Shown: one piece after another, positions 27,373 to 35,750 of the stretch
Position numbering within the stretch: the first letter of the stretch is position 1
Layout: each line of letters opens with the position of its first letter
Assembly: GCF_900291475.1 (NCBI RefSeq)
Contig: NZ_OLMM01000005.1
Location: 183,390-247,389 of the forward strand
Length of the DNA stretch: 64,000 nucleotides
Direction of reading: 5' to 3'
Source of the DNA: Acidaminococcus hominis
GTDB taxonomy: Bacteria > Bacillota > Negativicutes > Acidaminococcales > Acidaminococcaceae
Notes under the pieces: model-generated
Database searches by the model: none
What the model was told of the DNA's origin: nothing
What the model saw: the letters and a program-made list of their open reading frames with translations, nothing else
Translations under genes and position numbers: made by a program

Positions 27373-29061
27373 TTATTCTCCTCCTAAAAGCATATGGTCC
27401 AGGCCTTGGCTGCCGGGAACCATGGGATAAACCAGTTCATCAGCGGGTACGGTGACCTCCAGCAGGGCGGAGCCCTCCGTGTCAAAAAGGAAGTCCAGCC
27501 CCGCCGCCAGCTCTTCCGGGGAAGCAACTTCCCGGGAAGGAATGCCCATGGCGGCCGCAATGGCCGCTGTGGAGGGCTTTTTTACCAGCTGGGTCTGGGA
27601 GTACCGGCCGCCCCGGTACACGTGCTGGAGCTGGCGTACCAGCCCCAGCTGGCCGTTTTTCAGCACCAGGGTCTTTACCGCTAGCCCATAGGTGGGCAGG
27701 GTGGTAAATTCCTGGCAGTTCATCAGGATGCTGCCGTCTCCGGTAATCAAGAGTACGGTGCTGTCCGGACAGCCTGCCTTGGCGCCCAGGGCTGCCGGCA
27801 GGCCAAACCCCATGGTGCCCAGACCGCCCGAGGTAAGAAAGTGCCGGGGGCGGTCCGTAGGAAAGAACTGGGCGGCCCACATCTGATGCTGGCCTACATC
27901 TGTTGCCACAATGGTGTCTTCCGGGGCCCTGCGGGCCGTCTCCTTCAGCAGCAGCTCCGGGGAAACCCCGTCTTTGCAGGTATGGGCGGCAAAGGGCACT
28001 TCCTGCTTCAGGGCCAGGCAGTGCTCCCGCCAGGGGGCAAACCGTTCCTTCAGGCCGGAAATCTCCCTGAGGGCTTCCTGGAAACGGGGCAGGGCATCCT
28101 GAAGGCTGGCCGGGACGCTGATCTGGGCGGGGATAATCTTATTGATTTCACTGGGGTCCACATTAAAGTGGACAATCTGGGCGGCTGGGGCAAATTCCGA
28201 GGCTTTGGCAGTGGAACGCTCGTCAAAGCGGACCCCAAAGGCCAGCAGCAGGTCGCAGCCGGTAACGGCCAGATTGGCGGCGTAGCTGCCGTGCATTCCC
28301 AGCATACCCAGGTGTTGGGGCAGGCTGTCGGGTACGGCGCCTTTGCCCATCAGGGTGGTTACTACGGGAATCCCCGTGTCCAGGGCCAGCTGGGTCAGGG
28401 TGCCGGCCGTATCCGCCAGGATGACCCCGCCCCCTGCCATGATGACGGGGCGCCGGGCCGCCGAAAGCGCTGCTGCGGCCCGGGCAAGGTCCTGGGTCCG
28501 GGCCGGGCGTCTGCTGTCGTAGCCCAGCAGCTGGACGCTCTCCGGATAGGTAAAGTCCAAGGGGGTATCAAAGATTTCGGTGACAATGTCCACCAGCACC
28601 GGGCCGGGCCGGCCGGTACGGGCCAGGAAGAAGGCTTCCTTCAGCACCCGGGGCAGGTCCTCTGCCCGGCGGACCAGGTAGTTGTACTTGGTAATGGAGG
28701 TGGTGATGCCTGCAATGTCCGCTTCCTGGAAAGCGTCCCGGCCCAGGAGGGACGTAGCCACCTGGCCGCTGATGATTACCAGGGGAATGGAGTCCATGTG
28801 GGCGGTGGCAATGCCGGTAACCATATTGCAGACCCCGGGCCCCGAGGTGGCAATGGCCACTCCCACCTGTCCCGTAGCCCGGGCGTACCCGTCGGCTGCG
28901 TGGATGGCTCCTTGTTCGTGGCCGGTAAGGATATGGGGAAAGCCGGTTTTGTACAAGGCATCATACAGGCCCAGTACGGCCCCTCCTGGGTACCCAAAAA
29001 CAACGGGGACCTGTTCCTGGCGGAAACAGGCAATAATGGCTTCAGCGCCTGTCATTTTCAT
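27373..29061 (-). CDS. ilvB: Acetolactate synthase large subunit, copy 2
   Basis: 562 residues. The same architecture as copy 1 with the catalytic glutamate (TGHEQGAIHAADGYAR) and ThDP motif GDGSILMNCQEF. The start at 29061 (MKMTGAEAIIACF) has AAAAGGAGG upstream; the longer in-frame start lies in the leader terminator. Key difference: the QWQ tryptophan of copy 1 (W479) is leucine here, L478 in LVRQLQHVYRGGR. In the well-studied enzymes this position sets 2-ketobutyrate preference and sulfonylurea binding. Copy 2 is therefore predicted to favour acetolactate (valine/leucine branch) and to resist such inhibitors (inference). Confidence 0.93.
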   Translation of the reverse strand: MKMTGAEAIIACFRQEQVPVVFGYPGGAVLGLYDALYKTGFPHILTGHEQGAIHAADGYARATGQVGVAIATSGPGVCNMVTGIATAHMDSIPLVIISGQVATSLLGRDAFQEADIAGITTSITKYNYLVRRAEDLPRVLKEAFFLARTGRPGPVLVDIVTEIFDTPLDFTYPESVQLLGYDSRRPARTQDLARAAAALSAARRPVIMAGGGVILADTAGTLTQLALDTGIPVVTTLMGKGAVPDSLPQHLGMLGMHGSYAANLAVTGCDLLLAFGVRFDERSTAKASEFAPAAQIVHFNVDPSEINKIIPAQISVPASLQDALPRFQEALREISGLKERFAPWREHCLALKQEVPFAAHTCKDGVSPELLLKETARRAPEDTIVATDVGQHQMWAAQFFPTDRPRHFLTSGGLGTMGFGLPAALGAKAGCPDSTVLLITGDGSILMNCQEFTTLPTYGLAVKTLVLKNGQLGLVRQLQHVYRGGRYSQTQLVKKPSTAAIAAAMGIPSREVASPEELAAGLDFLFDTEGSALLEVTVPADELVYPMVPGSQGLDHMLLGGE

Positions 29062-29115
29062 AAATAGCCTCCTTTTGGCCGGCGGGCCGGATTTTTGGTG
29101 CGGGGAGCAGTCCAT

Positions 29116-29380
29116 AAAAAAAGTCCCTCAGCTTGGCTGAGGGACGGAAGAACCGCGGTACCACCCTGTTTCCCTGCGGCTGCAGGGCACTTGGGCACGT
29201 GAAGACGTGCTTCCGGTAACGGGGAAATGGCCGCCCAGACCTACTGCTGTTTCGGCCTGGAGCCTCCGGGAGGAGCTTCCTCCCAAGGGTTTCGCCGGCT
29301 TGCACCAGCCGCCGGCTCTCTGCGGAAAACCCTGGGGAGTACTATTCCCATCATAGGCATTTGCTGTTTGGTAGTGAATT
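29116..29380 (-). promoter_or_regulatory. T-box leader of ilvB2-ilvN2-DUF815
   Basis: On the minus strand the T-box motif CAGGGTGGTACCGCGGTTC lies at about 29168-29150. It is followed by a terminator (GTCCCTCAGC with GCTGAGGGAC) and T7. Stem I parts AGAGAGCCGGC and GTGCAAGCCGGC are visible, as is a CTCC region matching the candidate specifier zone of the other two leaders. Confidence 0.92.
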
Positions 29381-29386
29381 GTCCCT

Positions 29387-29415
29387 ATTCTAGCGATTTC
29401 GCGGACAAGTGTCAA
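29387..29415 (-). promoter_or_regulatory. Promoter of the ilvB2 T-box leader
   Basis: Minus strand: TTGACA (29415-29410), 17 bases, TAGAAT (29392-29387). Confidence 0.8.
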
Positions 29416-29551
29416 CGAAAAATGATGAATTTGGACAAAAACGAAAAAACAATCTTAAAACTGTAACGCCTGTTGCAGTCTGTATGAAATAAAACACCAA
29501 GAGAAGGGCGGGGGGGAAGGCACTTTTGCAAAGTCCGGGGCCCAAAGAAAA

Positions 29552-29560
29552 TGGTATAAT
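29552..29560 (+). promoter_or_regulatory. Extended -10 promoter of the two-component operon
   Basis: TGGTATAAT is an extended -10 element 59 bases before the kinase ATG; no clear -35. Confidence 0.45.
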
Positions 29561-29619
29561 AGGAAAATGCAGGGAAAGCCCTGGCTACGGTTTTTCCTTG
29601 GGAAAAAGGAGATTACGTT

Positions 29620-31122
29620 ATGAAAAAGCGGTGGAAGGATTTATCCATACGGAAGCGGCTGCTGCTGTCCAACTATTTGATGATTTTGGCCCCCATCCTG
29701 TGCTTTGCGGTACTGAGCATTGGAATTTTTTGGGCTTTTGGCATGGAGAACCTGAACCGGGCCAATGTGCTGTCCTTTATTTGGCCGGAAAGCGGGCCCA
29801 CGCTGAATATCCAGTTTGAACTGACCCGGCTCCGAGTCCGGTCGGACCAGTACAATGGCCGGGATCTGGGGCATCTGCTGCTGGTTTGCGACCATTTGGA
29901 GGATCAGGGGATGCAGGTGGCCCTTTTGCAGCAGGGAAAGACCCTGTACGTAACCCCGGGCACGAGTCCTGACGCGCTGCTCCAGGAAGCCCAGCAGCGG
30001 GCCCCGGAAGGCCGGGGTGCCATTGCCTGGGGGGAGAAGGGCCTGGCCTTTCATTACACCTCGCCCAAAGGCCTGGAAGCCGTAGTGGTAGGAGCGGACC
30101 CCCTGGTGGAAAAAAGCGATTTGTTCCAGATGACCTCCAAGGAGTTGTTCAAAAGCAGCTTTGTGGGAGCCTTCCTGCTGGTGCTGCTGATGGCCGCCCT
30201 GATCGGCCTGGCGGTGTCCCGGATCATGGCCCAGCAGTTTTTGAAGCCGCTGGGACGGCTGCGCCGGACGGCAGCCCAGGTCAGCCGGGGGGATTTGGAT
30301 ACCCCCATTGTGGCGGACAGCCAGGATGAAATTGGGGCCGTGCTCCGGGCTTTTGAAAAGACCCGGCTGGAACTGAAAGCCAACCGGGAAAAACGGCAGC
30401 TGTACGAACAGAACCGAAAAGAAATGATGGCGGGGATTGTCCACGATCTGGCGACTCCCCTGACCAAAATCCAGGGCTATGCCTCCGGCCTTAAAGAAGG
30501 CATTGCCAATACTCCGGAAAAACAGCAGCATTACCTGGAGAAAATTCTGACCACCACGGAAAGCATGAGCCGGTTGAACCAGACCCTGCTGCTTTTGTCC
30601 AAACTGGATCTGGACCAGGTGCCCTTCCATTGGCAGACGGTGAACCTGTCGGCCTTTATGGAAGACTGTCTGGCAGAGCAGGAGGAATATTGGGAGAAAC
30701 AGGGCCTTACCCTGTCCTTTGCCAGTACCCTGGCTGCGGCTCCCGTTGCCCTGGACCCGGAACAGTTCCAGCGGGTGCTTTCCAATGTGCTGGGCAACAG
30801 CGTCAAATACCGGGGCCAGGATGGCCGGGTGGAAATCCGGCTGGAACCGGGAAAGCCGGGCTATGTGCGGCTTTCTTTTGGGGATCAGGGCCAGGGCGTA
30901 ACCCAGGACCAGCTGAATAAAATCTTTGACAGTTTTTACCGGACGGACCGGGCCCGGACCCATGTGGCCAGTGGCAGCGGACTGGGCCTGGCCGTTGTGA
31001 AAAAAATCGTGGAAACCATGGGAGGGACCATTTGGGCAGAAGCCAATACGCCCCAGGGCCTGAAAATCTGTATGGAATTTCCCTTAAAGGAGCAGCAGCA
31101 TGGAAAAGATTCTCATCATTGA
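29620..31122 (+). CDS. Sensor histidine kinase
   Basis: 500 residues. A short cytoplasmic start is followed by a membrane helix (about 20-42), an extracytoplasmic domain (about 43-180) and a second helix (180-205). Then come HAMP (206-260), a dimerisation/phosphoacceptor domain with the unusual H-box GIVHDLATPLTKIQGY, and a HATPase with N box NVLGNSVKYR and GSGLGLAVVKKIVE. The H-D-L variant of the H-box is found in several Firmicutes kinases. The stimulus is not readable. AAAAAGGAG precedes the ATG. It overlaps the response regulator gene by 23 bases. Confidence 0.9.
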   Translation: MKKRWKDLSIRKRLLLSNYLMILAPILCFAVLSIGIFWAFGMENLNRANVLSFIWPESGPTLNIQFELTRLRVRSDQYNGRDLGHLLLVCDHLEDQGMQVALLQQGKTLYVTPGTSPDALLQEAQQRAPEGRGAIAWGEKGLAFHYTSPKGLEAVVVGADPLVEKSDLFQMTSKELFKSSFVGAFLLVLLMAALIGLAVSRIMAQQFLKPLGRLRRTAAQVSRGDLDTPIVADSQDEIGAVLRAFEKTRLELKANREKRQLYEQNRKEMMAGIVHDLATPLTKIQGYASGLKEGIANTPEKQQHYLEKILTTTESMSRLNQTLLLLSKLDLDQVPFHWQTVNLSAFMEDCLAEQEEYWEKQGLTLSFASTLAAAPVALDPEQFQRVLSNVLGNSVKYRGQDGRVEIRLEPGKPGYVRLSFGDQGQGVTQDQLNKIFDSFYRTDRARTHVASGSGLGLAVVKKIVETMGGTIWAEANTPQGLKICMEFPLKEQQHGKDSHH

Positions 31123-31786
31123 AGACGACGAAGATATTGCAGAACTGGAGCGGGATTATCTGGAAGCAGCGGGTTTTCAGGCAGAAATCCTGGGCAATGG
31201 CCAGGAAGGGGAAAAACGGGCTCTGGACCCGGAAATTGCTCTGGTGCTGCTCGACATTATGCTTCCGGGCGAAGATGGCTTCCAGGTCTGCCGGAAAATC
31301 CGGGAGCAGCGGAATATTCCCATTCTCCTGGTGTCCGCCAAGCAGGAGGACGTGGACAAGATCCGGGGGCTGGGGCTGGGTGCCGATGACTACATTGTGA
31401 AGCCCTTCAGTCCCAGTGAACTGGTGGCCCGGGTCCGGGCCCACCTGAAACGGTACCAGCAGCTTACGGGCCAGAATCAGGCGTCCAAACTGCTCATCCG
31501 GGGGGACCTGACCATCGATTGTGCCGGGCACCGGGTTTATGTTGGCGGCAAGGAAGTGGTGATGCCCAACAAGGAATTTGCCCTGTTGGAATTTCTGGCC
31601 GAGAATCCAGGGCAGGTATTCAGCAAGGAGACCCTGTTCCAGCGGATTTGGGGAGAGGACTCCCTGGGAGATACGGCTACGGTTTCCGTCCATGTGAACC
31701 GAATTCGGGAAAAAATTGAAAAATCCACGGCCAAGCCGGAATACATTGAAACGGTTTGGGGCGTAGGGTACCGGTTTAAAAAATAG
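31100..31786 (+). CDS. OmpR-family response regulator
   Basis: 228 residues: receiver domain (1-115) with acidic pair EDDED, phosphoacceptor in LVLLDIMLPGEDG and lysine in DDYIVKPFSP, then a winged-helix DNA-binding domain with PNKEFALLEFLAENPGQVFSKE and TVSVHVNRIREKIE. Partner of the overlapping kinase. It ends at a long bidirectional terminator. Its ribosome site AAAGGAGCAGCAGC lies within the kinase end. Confidence 0.93.
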   Translation: MEKILIIEDDEDIAELERDYLEAAGFQAEILGNGQEGEKRALDPEIALVLLDIMLPGEDGFQVCRKIREQRNIPILLVSAKQEDVDKIRGLGLGADDYIVKPFSPSELVARVRAHLKRYQQLTGQNQASKLLIRGDLTIDCAGHRVYVGGKEVVMPNKEFALLEFLAENPGQVFSKETLFQRIWGEDSLGDTATVSVHVNRIREKIEKSTAKPEYIETVWGVGYRFKK

Positions 31787-31846
31787 ACGGCAAAAAGCGC
31801 TGCAGAAAGGGAAATCACCCTTTCTGCAGCGCTTTTTTGCCGTCTT
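31787..31846. terminator. Long bidirectional terminator
   Basis: A near-perfect stem of about 25 pairs (GACGGCAAAAAGCGCTGCAG with its complement) around AAAT, between convergent genes; A and T tracts flank it on both strands. Confidence 0.92.
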
Positions 31847-33336
31847 TATTCTCTTGTCCACACGGCCCACTGGCCGCGTTCGCCCAGTTTTTGCCAATCT
31901 CCGGGCACGGTTTGGAGGAAGTCTTTTTGGTGGCCTTTTTCCACCACCACCAGAATGTTGCCGGTCTCCGGCAGGTCTTCGATGGCGGCAAAGGGCATCA
32001 TGTTTTTGGCGTTCCAGCTGATGCCGTCAGGTTTTTGCTGGTCAATTTTTTCCCGGGTGTTCAGGTCCGGGGCGGGAATGCCGCTGTAGTAGGTAAAGGA
32101 AACCGGGTAGCGGCCGCCGTAGATATAGACCTGGGTGTTGGGACCGTCCCAATACTTGGCCAGTTGGGCAGCATCCCAGGAGGAGGCCTGCCGGCACAGG
32201 GGAATGGCCAGGGCGTAGGACAGCACCACCAAAAGCAGCACCATGCTGGCCGCAATCCGTTTGAGCCAGCCGTCATAGCGGGGCGAGAGGTAGGCTGCCA
32301 GGCCGATGGCCAGAGGCGGCAGGTAGGGGAAGGTATAGGTAGGGTACTTGGTGGCCATGCATTCAAAGAACAGGAAGATGCCCAGGGCCCAGATTACCAG
32401 GTATCGCTGCCGGTCCTCCAAACTGGCCCACAGGGTCCGGTGTTTCAGCTTCTGCCACAGGGCCCTGCCGTGTTTCTTTAACAGGTAGGGGGCGGTGAAA
32501 CTCCAAGGGAAACCGCTGATCAGGAAAATCATCAGGTAATACCACCAGGTATTGTTCCGGGGATGCTCAGAAACCGTGGCCCGGAGAATGTTGTGGACGC
32601 CGATGAAGTATTCCAGGAAGGCATTGCCATGGAGCTGAATCATGGGTACGTACCACAGGGCAGCTACCAAAAGGGAAACCAGGATGCCGGAAAACAGCTT
32701 CATGGACCGGAGGGTACGGCCGTCCCGGCAGGCCCCCAAATAGGCCAGGATAATCAGGCCGGGGAGCACCAGCCCTACGGGACCTTTGGTCAGGATGGCG
32801 ATGCCAGCCAGAACGTAGGCACCGTAATACAGCAGGGGACGCTGCTCCCGCTTGGCAATGTAAAACAGCATCAGGGCCCCGTCCAGGGTTACAAACAGGG
32901 TCATATCCGTAATCACGGCTTTGGCCAGGTAGAAGTATTCCACACTGGTCATCATAATCAGGCTGCTGAGAAAGGCCACCCGTTTGCCGTACAGTTTGTT
33001 GGCAAACCAGTAGGTTTGAAAAACGCCAATCAGGCCAAAGACTCCTGAGAAAAAGCGGGCGGCAAAGGAAGTCAACCCAAAGAGCTTAAAGGCAGCAATG
33101 AGTTCCAGGTAGAACAAAATCGGTTTGTCATACCAGTACCGGCCAAAAATCCGGGGAGAAACATAGTCGCCGGAGGCCAGCATTTCTTTGGCGGTCAGCA
33201 CGTAGTTGGATTCTACCGGGTCCGTAATCAGCAGCTGGCTGTTGGCTGCAAAAAACAGCAGAATACCCAGAACAAATAAAATCAGGATGTCCAAATGGCG
33301 TTTATACCAGGGTTGGGAAAGGGCTGCATCTTCCAT
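31846..33336 (-). CDS. ArnT-like glycosyltransferase (GT-C fold)
   Basis: 496 residues, about twelve membrane segments. The first extracytoplasmic loop has DPVESNYVLTAKEMLASGD followed by RYWYDKPILFY, the acidic pattern of dolichyl/undecaprenyl-phosphate-sugar transferases of the PMT/ArnT superfamily. It probably moves a sugar such as aminoarabinose from a lipid carrier to lipid A or another envelope acceptor. This suits an outer-membrane-bearing Negativicute. The start at 33336 (MEDAALSQPWY) is chosen for its GAGG site; longer in-frame starts extend across the intergenic region. It converges with a two-component system, which could control it (weak inference). Acceptor is unknown. Confidence 0.75.
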   Translation of the reverse strand: MEDAALSQPWYKRHLDILILFVLGILLFFAANSQLLITDPVESNYVLTAKEMLASGDYVSPRIFGRYWYDKPILFYLELIAAFKLFGLTSFAARFFSGVFGLIGVFQTYWFANKLYGKRVAFLSSLIMMTSVEYFYLAKAVITDMTLFVTLDGALMLFYIAKREQRPLLYYGAYVLAGIAILTKGPVGLVLPGLIILAYLGACRDGRTLRSMKLFSGILVSLLVAALWYVPMIQLHGNAFLEYFIGVHNILRATVSEHPRNNTWWYYLMIFLISGFPWSFTAPYLLKKHGRALWQKLKHRTLWASLEDRQRYLVIWALGIFLFFECMATKYPTYTFPYLPPLAIGLAAYLSPRYDGWLKRIAASMVLLLVVLSYALAIPLCRQASSWDAAQLAKYWDGPNTQVYIYGGRYPVSFTYYSGIPAPDLNTREKIDQQKPDGISWNAKNMMPFAAIEDLPETGNILVVVEKGHQKDFLQTVPGDWQKLGERGQWAVWTRE

Positions 33337-33466
33337 GGGAAACCTCAATTCTGCCGCAGGGCGGCCTTGTACTTGAATGATTATCAGTATAGGCCGGGAT
33401 GTTAAAGAATTCTTAAACAAAGAAAGAGGATTCCATAAAGAAAAAACGGTGGGGACGCACAGCCGG

Positions 33467-33496
33467 TTGCAGGAGTGAAACACTCGGGAGTATACT
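33467..33496 (+). promoter_or_regulatory. Promoter with inverted repeat in the spacer
   Basis: TTGCAG (33467-33472), 18 bases, TATACT (33491-33496). The spacer contains GAGTGAAACACTC (33473-33485), a 5-3-5 inverted repeat that could be an operator. Confidence 0.5.
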
Positions 33497-33546
33497 TACA
33501 GGGAATAGCAATTAGGGAGAAAATTGCAGGGAAAGGGGAATGGAAC

Positions 33547-34401
33547 ATGAAAAAAACAACAAAGCTGCGGCAATTATTGGCAGCGGAAGCACCCATTTTG
33601 GCGCCCTGCGCCTACAATGCCATGACGGCCCGGCTGGTGGAAATGGCGGGGTTTCCCTTGGCCGGAGCCACCGGCAATGGCATCCACGGGGACTATTTGG
33701 GGACTCCGGATAATGGGCTGATGACCATGACGGAAATGGCCGGAGTGTACCACCGGATGTGCGGGGCCGTGGAAATTCCCATTATGGCGGACGCAGAGGC
33801 CGGGTACGGCAATGCCCTGAACGTACGGCGGACGGTGCAGGAGTTTGAGCAGGCGGGACTGGCCGGGATATTTATCGAAGACCAGCAGCTGCCCACCAAC
33901 TGCCCCTTTATCCAGGAACCCAAGCTGGTTTCGGTGGAGGAAATGTGCGGGAAAATCCAGGCTGCTGCAGCTGCCCGGCAGGACCCGGATTTTGTCATCT
34001 GTGCCCGGTCCGATGCTCCCTTTGGGGAAGCCGTAGAACGGGCCCAGGCCTACCTGGAAGCCGGGGCGGATATGATCAAAATCGTGCCCAAAACCCGGCA
34101 GGAGCTGGAAGAAGTGCCCAAACGGGTGCAGGCGCCCCTGCATGTGGGCTTTATTTCCCGGAAACCCATGTACGAAGGGCTGACAGCCCTGGACCTGGGG
34201 AAAATGGGCTATAAGATCATCACCTTTCCCCAGCTGCTGTACTATACAGCCATCAAGGCCCAGCTGGAAGCCCTGGGAATTTTGCGGGAAACCAGTTCCG
34301 ACCAGGCACTGGCCGAGCGGATGATCGATATGGATTTTTACCTTCAGGTGGTCCAAAGCGAAAAATACCAGGCCTGGCAGAAAAAATTTATCAAGGAATA
34401 G
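33547..34401 (+). CDS. Isocitrate lyase/PEP mutase superfamily enzyme with variant catalytic loop
   Basis: 284 residues, the size of methylisocitrate lyase or dimethylmalate lyase. The fold signature is ADAEAGYGNA (metal ligands D82 and E84, where DxDxGYG is usual), and the gating loop starts EDQ at 111-113. Lyases normally have K-x-CGH there. Here the loop reads QQLPTNCPFIQ: the cysteine (C119) remains but the glycine-histidine pair is replaced by Pro-Phe. It could be a lyase, oxaloacetate decarboxylase or hydrolase of an alpha-substituted dicarboxylate; the exact reaction is not assignable. The start has AAAGGGGAA upstream; an earlier in-frame ATG at 33475 lies inside the promoter spacer. 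Confidence 0.75.
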   Translation: MKKTTKLRQLLAAEAPILAPCAYNAMTARLVEMAGFPLAGATGNGIHGDYLGTPDNGLMTMTEMAGVYHRMCGAVEIPIMADAEAGYGNALNVRRTVQEFEQAGLAGIFIEDQQLPTNCPFIQEPKLVSVEEMCGKIQAAAAARQDPDFVICARSDAPFGEAVERAQAYLEAGADMIKIVPKTRQELEEVPKRVQAPLHVGFISRKPMYEGLTALDLGKMGYKIITFPQLLYYTAIKAQLEALGILRETSSDQALAERMIDMDFYLQVVQSEKYQAWQKKFIKE

Positions 34402-34407
34402 GCCCAA

Positions 34408-34446
34408 TAAAAAATCTCCTGCGCTTTACGCACAGGAGATTTTTTG
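34408..34446. terminator. Bidirectional terminator
   Basis: AAAAAATCTCCTGCG pairs with CGCACAGGAGATTTTTT between convergent genes. Confidence 0.9.
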
Positions 34447-34452
34447 CATCGG

Positions 34453-35574
34453 TCAGGCATCGGCCCAAACATCTTCCGCAATTTTTTTGATCAGCTGGAG
34501 CTTGGCCCACTGTTGTTCTTCGGTCAGCAGGTTGCCTTCTTCCGTGGAGGAGAAGCCGCATTGGGGGCTCAGGCACAGCTGCTCCAGGGGTACCAGCTTG
34601 GAAGCTTCCTGAATCCGAGCCACAATGTCCGCTTCCTTTTCCAGTTCTGGGGTCTTGGAGGTTACCAGGCCCAGGACCACCTGCTGGTTCTTGATAAAGC
34701 GCAGGGGCTGGAAGTCCCCGGAACGCTCGGAATCGTATTCCAGGAAGAAGCCATCTACCTTGCAGCCGCCGAACAGGGTTTCTGCCACAGGTTCGTAGCC
34801 GCCGGAGGAGAACCAGGTGGAGCGGAAGTTGCCCCGGCAGATGTGCATGGTAATGGTCATATCGGCAGGTTTGGCTTCCAGGGCCAGGTTGATCATAGCC
34901 ACATAGTTCTTGGCCAGCTGATCCAGGTCAAAGCCCCGTTCTGCGTAGGCTTTCCGTTTGTCCGCATCGCAGAATTCCCCCCAGGAGGTATCGTCTAATT
35001 GCAGGTAGCGGCAGCCGGCAGCGTAGAAGGCCCGAATGGCCTGCTGGTAGGTAAGGGCAATGTCGTGGAACAGCTTGGCCTCGTCCTTGTACAGGTCGAT
35101 GGGCTGGTAATTCTTTTCCCGGACGCAGCAGATCAGGTGTAGCATGCTGGGGGAGGGAATGGTCATTTTGGCCAGGGTATCTCCGGCGGCTTCCTTCAGA
35201 AAACGGAAATGGTCCAGGAAAGGATGGGCGCCAAAGCCCAGAGGGCCGGAAATCCGTACGGTGGCAGCCTTGGGCTGGGCCCCCTTAAAGGCTACGGACC
35301 AGTGTTCGGCCTTGACTTCGGTAACGCCTTCCAGGTCGGCCAAAAAGTCCAGGTGCCAGTAGCGGCGGCGGAATTCGCCGTCGGTAACGGCCTTTAGGCC
35401 CACCTTCTTTTCCTGGGCCACCAGGCTGCGGATCTGTTTGTCTTCTTCTGCTTTCAGGTCTGCGGCAGTAATCTTGCCGGCTGCAAAGGCTTCTCTTTTT
35501 TCTTTCAGGGCAGCGGGACGCAGAAAGCTGCCTACAATGTCATAACGAAAGGGCGGTTTATTTTTGGTAGTCAT
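34453..35574 (-). CDS. MetE C-terminal-like methyltransferase (YxjG/YxjH type)
   Basis: 373 residues, matching the short cobalamin-independent methionine synthase relatives of the YxjG/YxjH group. Landmarks are the start PFRYDIVGSFLRPAAL, KAVTDGEFRRRYWHLDF near residue 60, zinc-site type patterns TMHICRGN and a C-terminal LSPQCGFSSTEEGN. The cysteine and histidine in these segments suit a zinc site that activates a thiol for methyl transfer. In Bacillus these proteins belong to methionine salvage and are S-box controlled; no S-box is seen here. Its promoter carries a perfect 12-base palindrome. True methyl donor unknown. Confidence 0.85.
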   Translation of the reverse strand: MTTKNKPPFRYDIVGSFLRPAALKEKREAFAAGKITAADLKAEEDKQIRSLVAQEKKVGLKAVTDGEFRRRYWHLDFLADLEGVTEVKAEHWSVAFKGAQPKAATVRISGPLGFGAHPFLDHFRFLKEAAGDTLAKMTIPSPSMLHLICCVREKNYQPIDLYKDEAKLFHDIALTYQQAIRAFYAAGCRYLQLDDTSWGEFCDADKRKAYAERGFDLDQLAKNYVAMINLALEAKPADMTITMHICRGNFRSTWFSSGGYEPVAETLFGGCKVDGFFLEYDSERSGDFQPLRFIKNQQVVLGLVTSKTPELEKEADIVARIQEASKLVPLEQLCLSPQCGFSSTEEGNLLTEEQQWAKLQLIKKIAEDVWADA

Positions 35575-35632
35575 ACTGTATGCCTCCTAGGGGAATGAAT
35601 TCCTATTGATTCTCTCTTGTTTCCATGCCGTT

Positions 35633-35661
35633 AGTATAGCAGGTTTCCGGAAACAGGGGAA
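35633..35661 (-). promoter_or_regulatory. Promoter of the YxjG-like gene with palindromic operator
   Basis: Minus strand: TTCCCC (35661-35656), 17 bases, TATACT (35638-35633) with TG one base before it. The spacer contains GTTTCCGGAAAC (35643-35654), a perfect 12-base palindrome well placed for a repressor or activator. Confidence 0.55.
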
Positions 35662-35710
35662 ATACTTAAAAATATGCATTTGCCATAGCTTAAAGCTATA
35701 ACGAAAAGCA

Positions 35711-35750
35711 AAAGAAAGAGCGCAGGCACTTGGCCTTGCGCTCTTTTTTT
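35711..35750 (-). terminator. Terminator after the activase-like gene
   Basis: AGAGCGCAAGGCC pairs with GGCACTTG-flanked GCGCTCT; a U-rich tail follows on the minus strand. The A tract overlaps the stop codon region. Confidence 0.75.
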
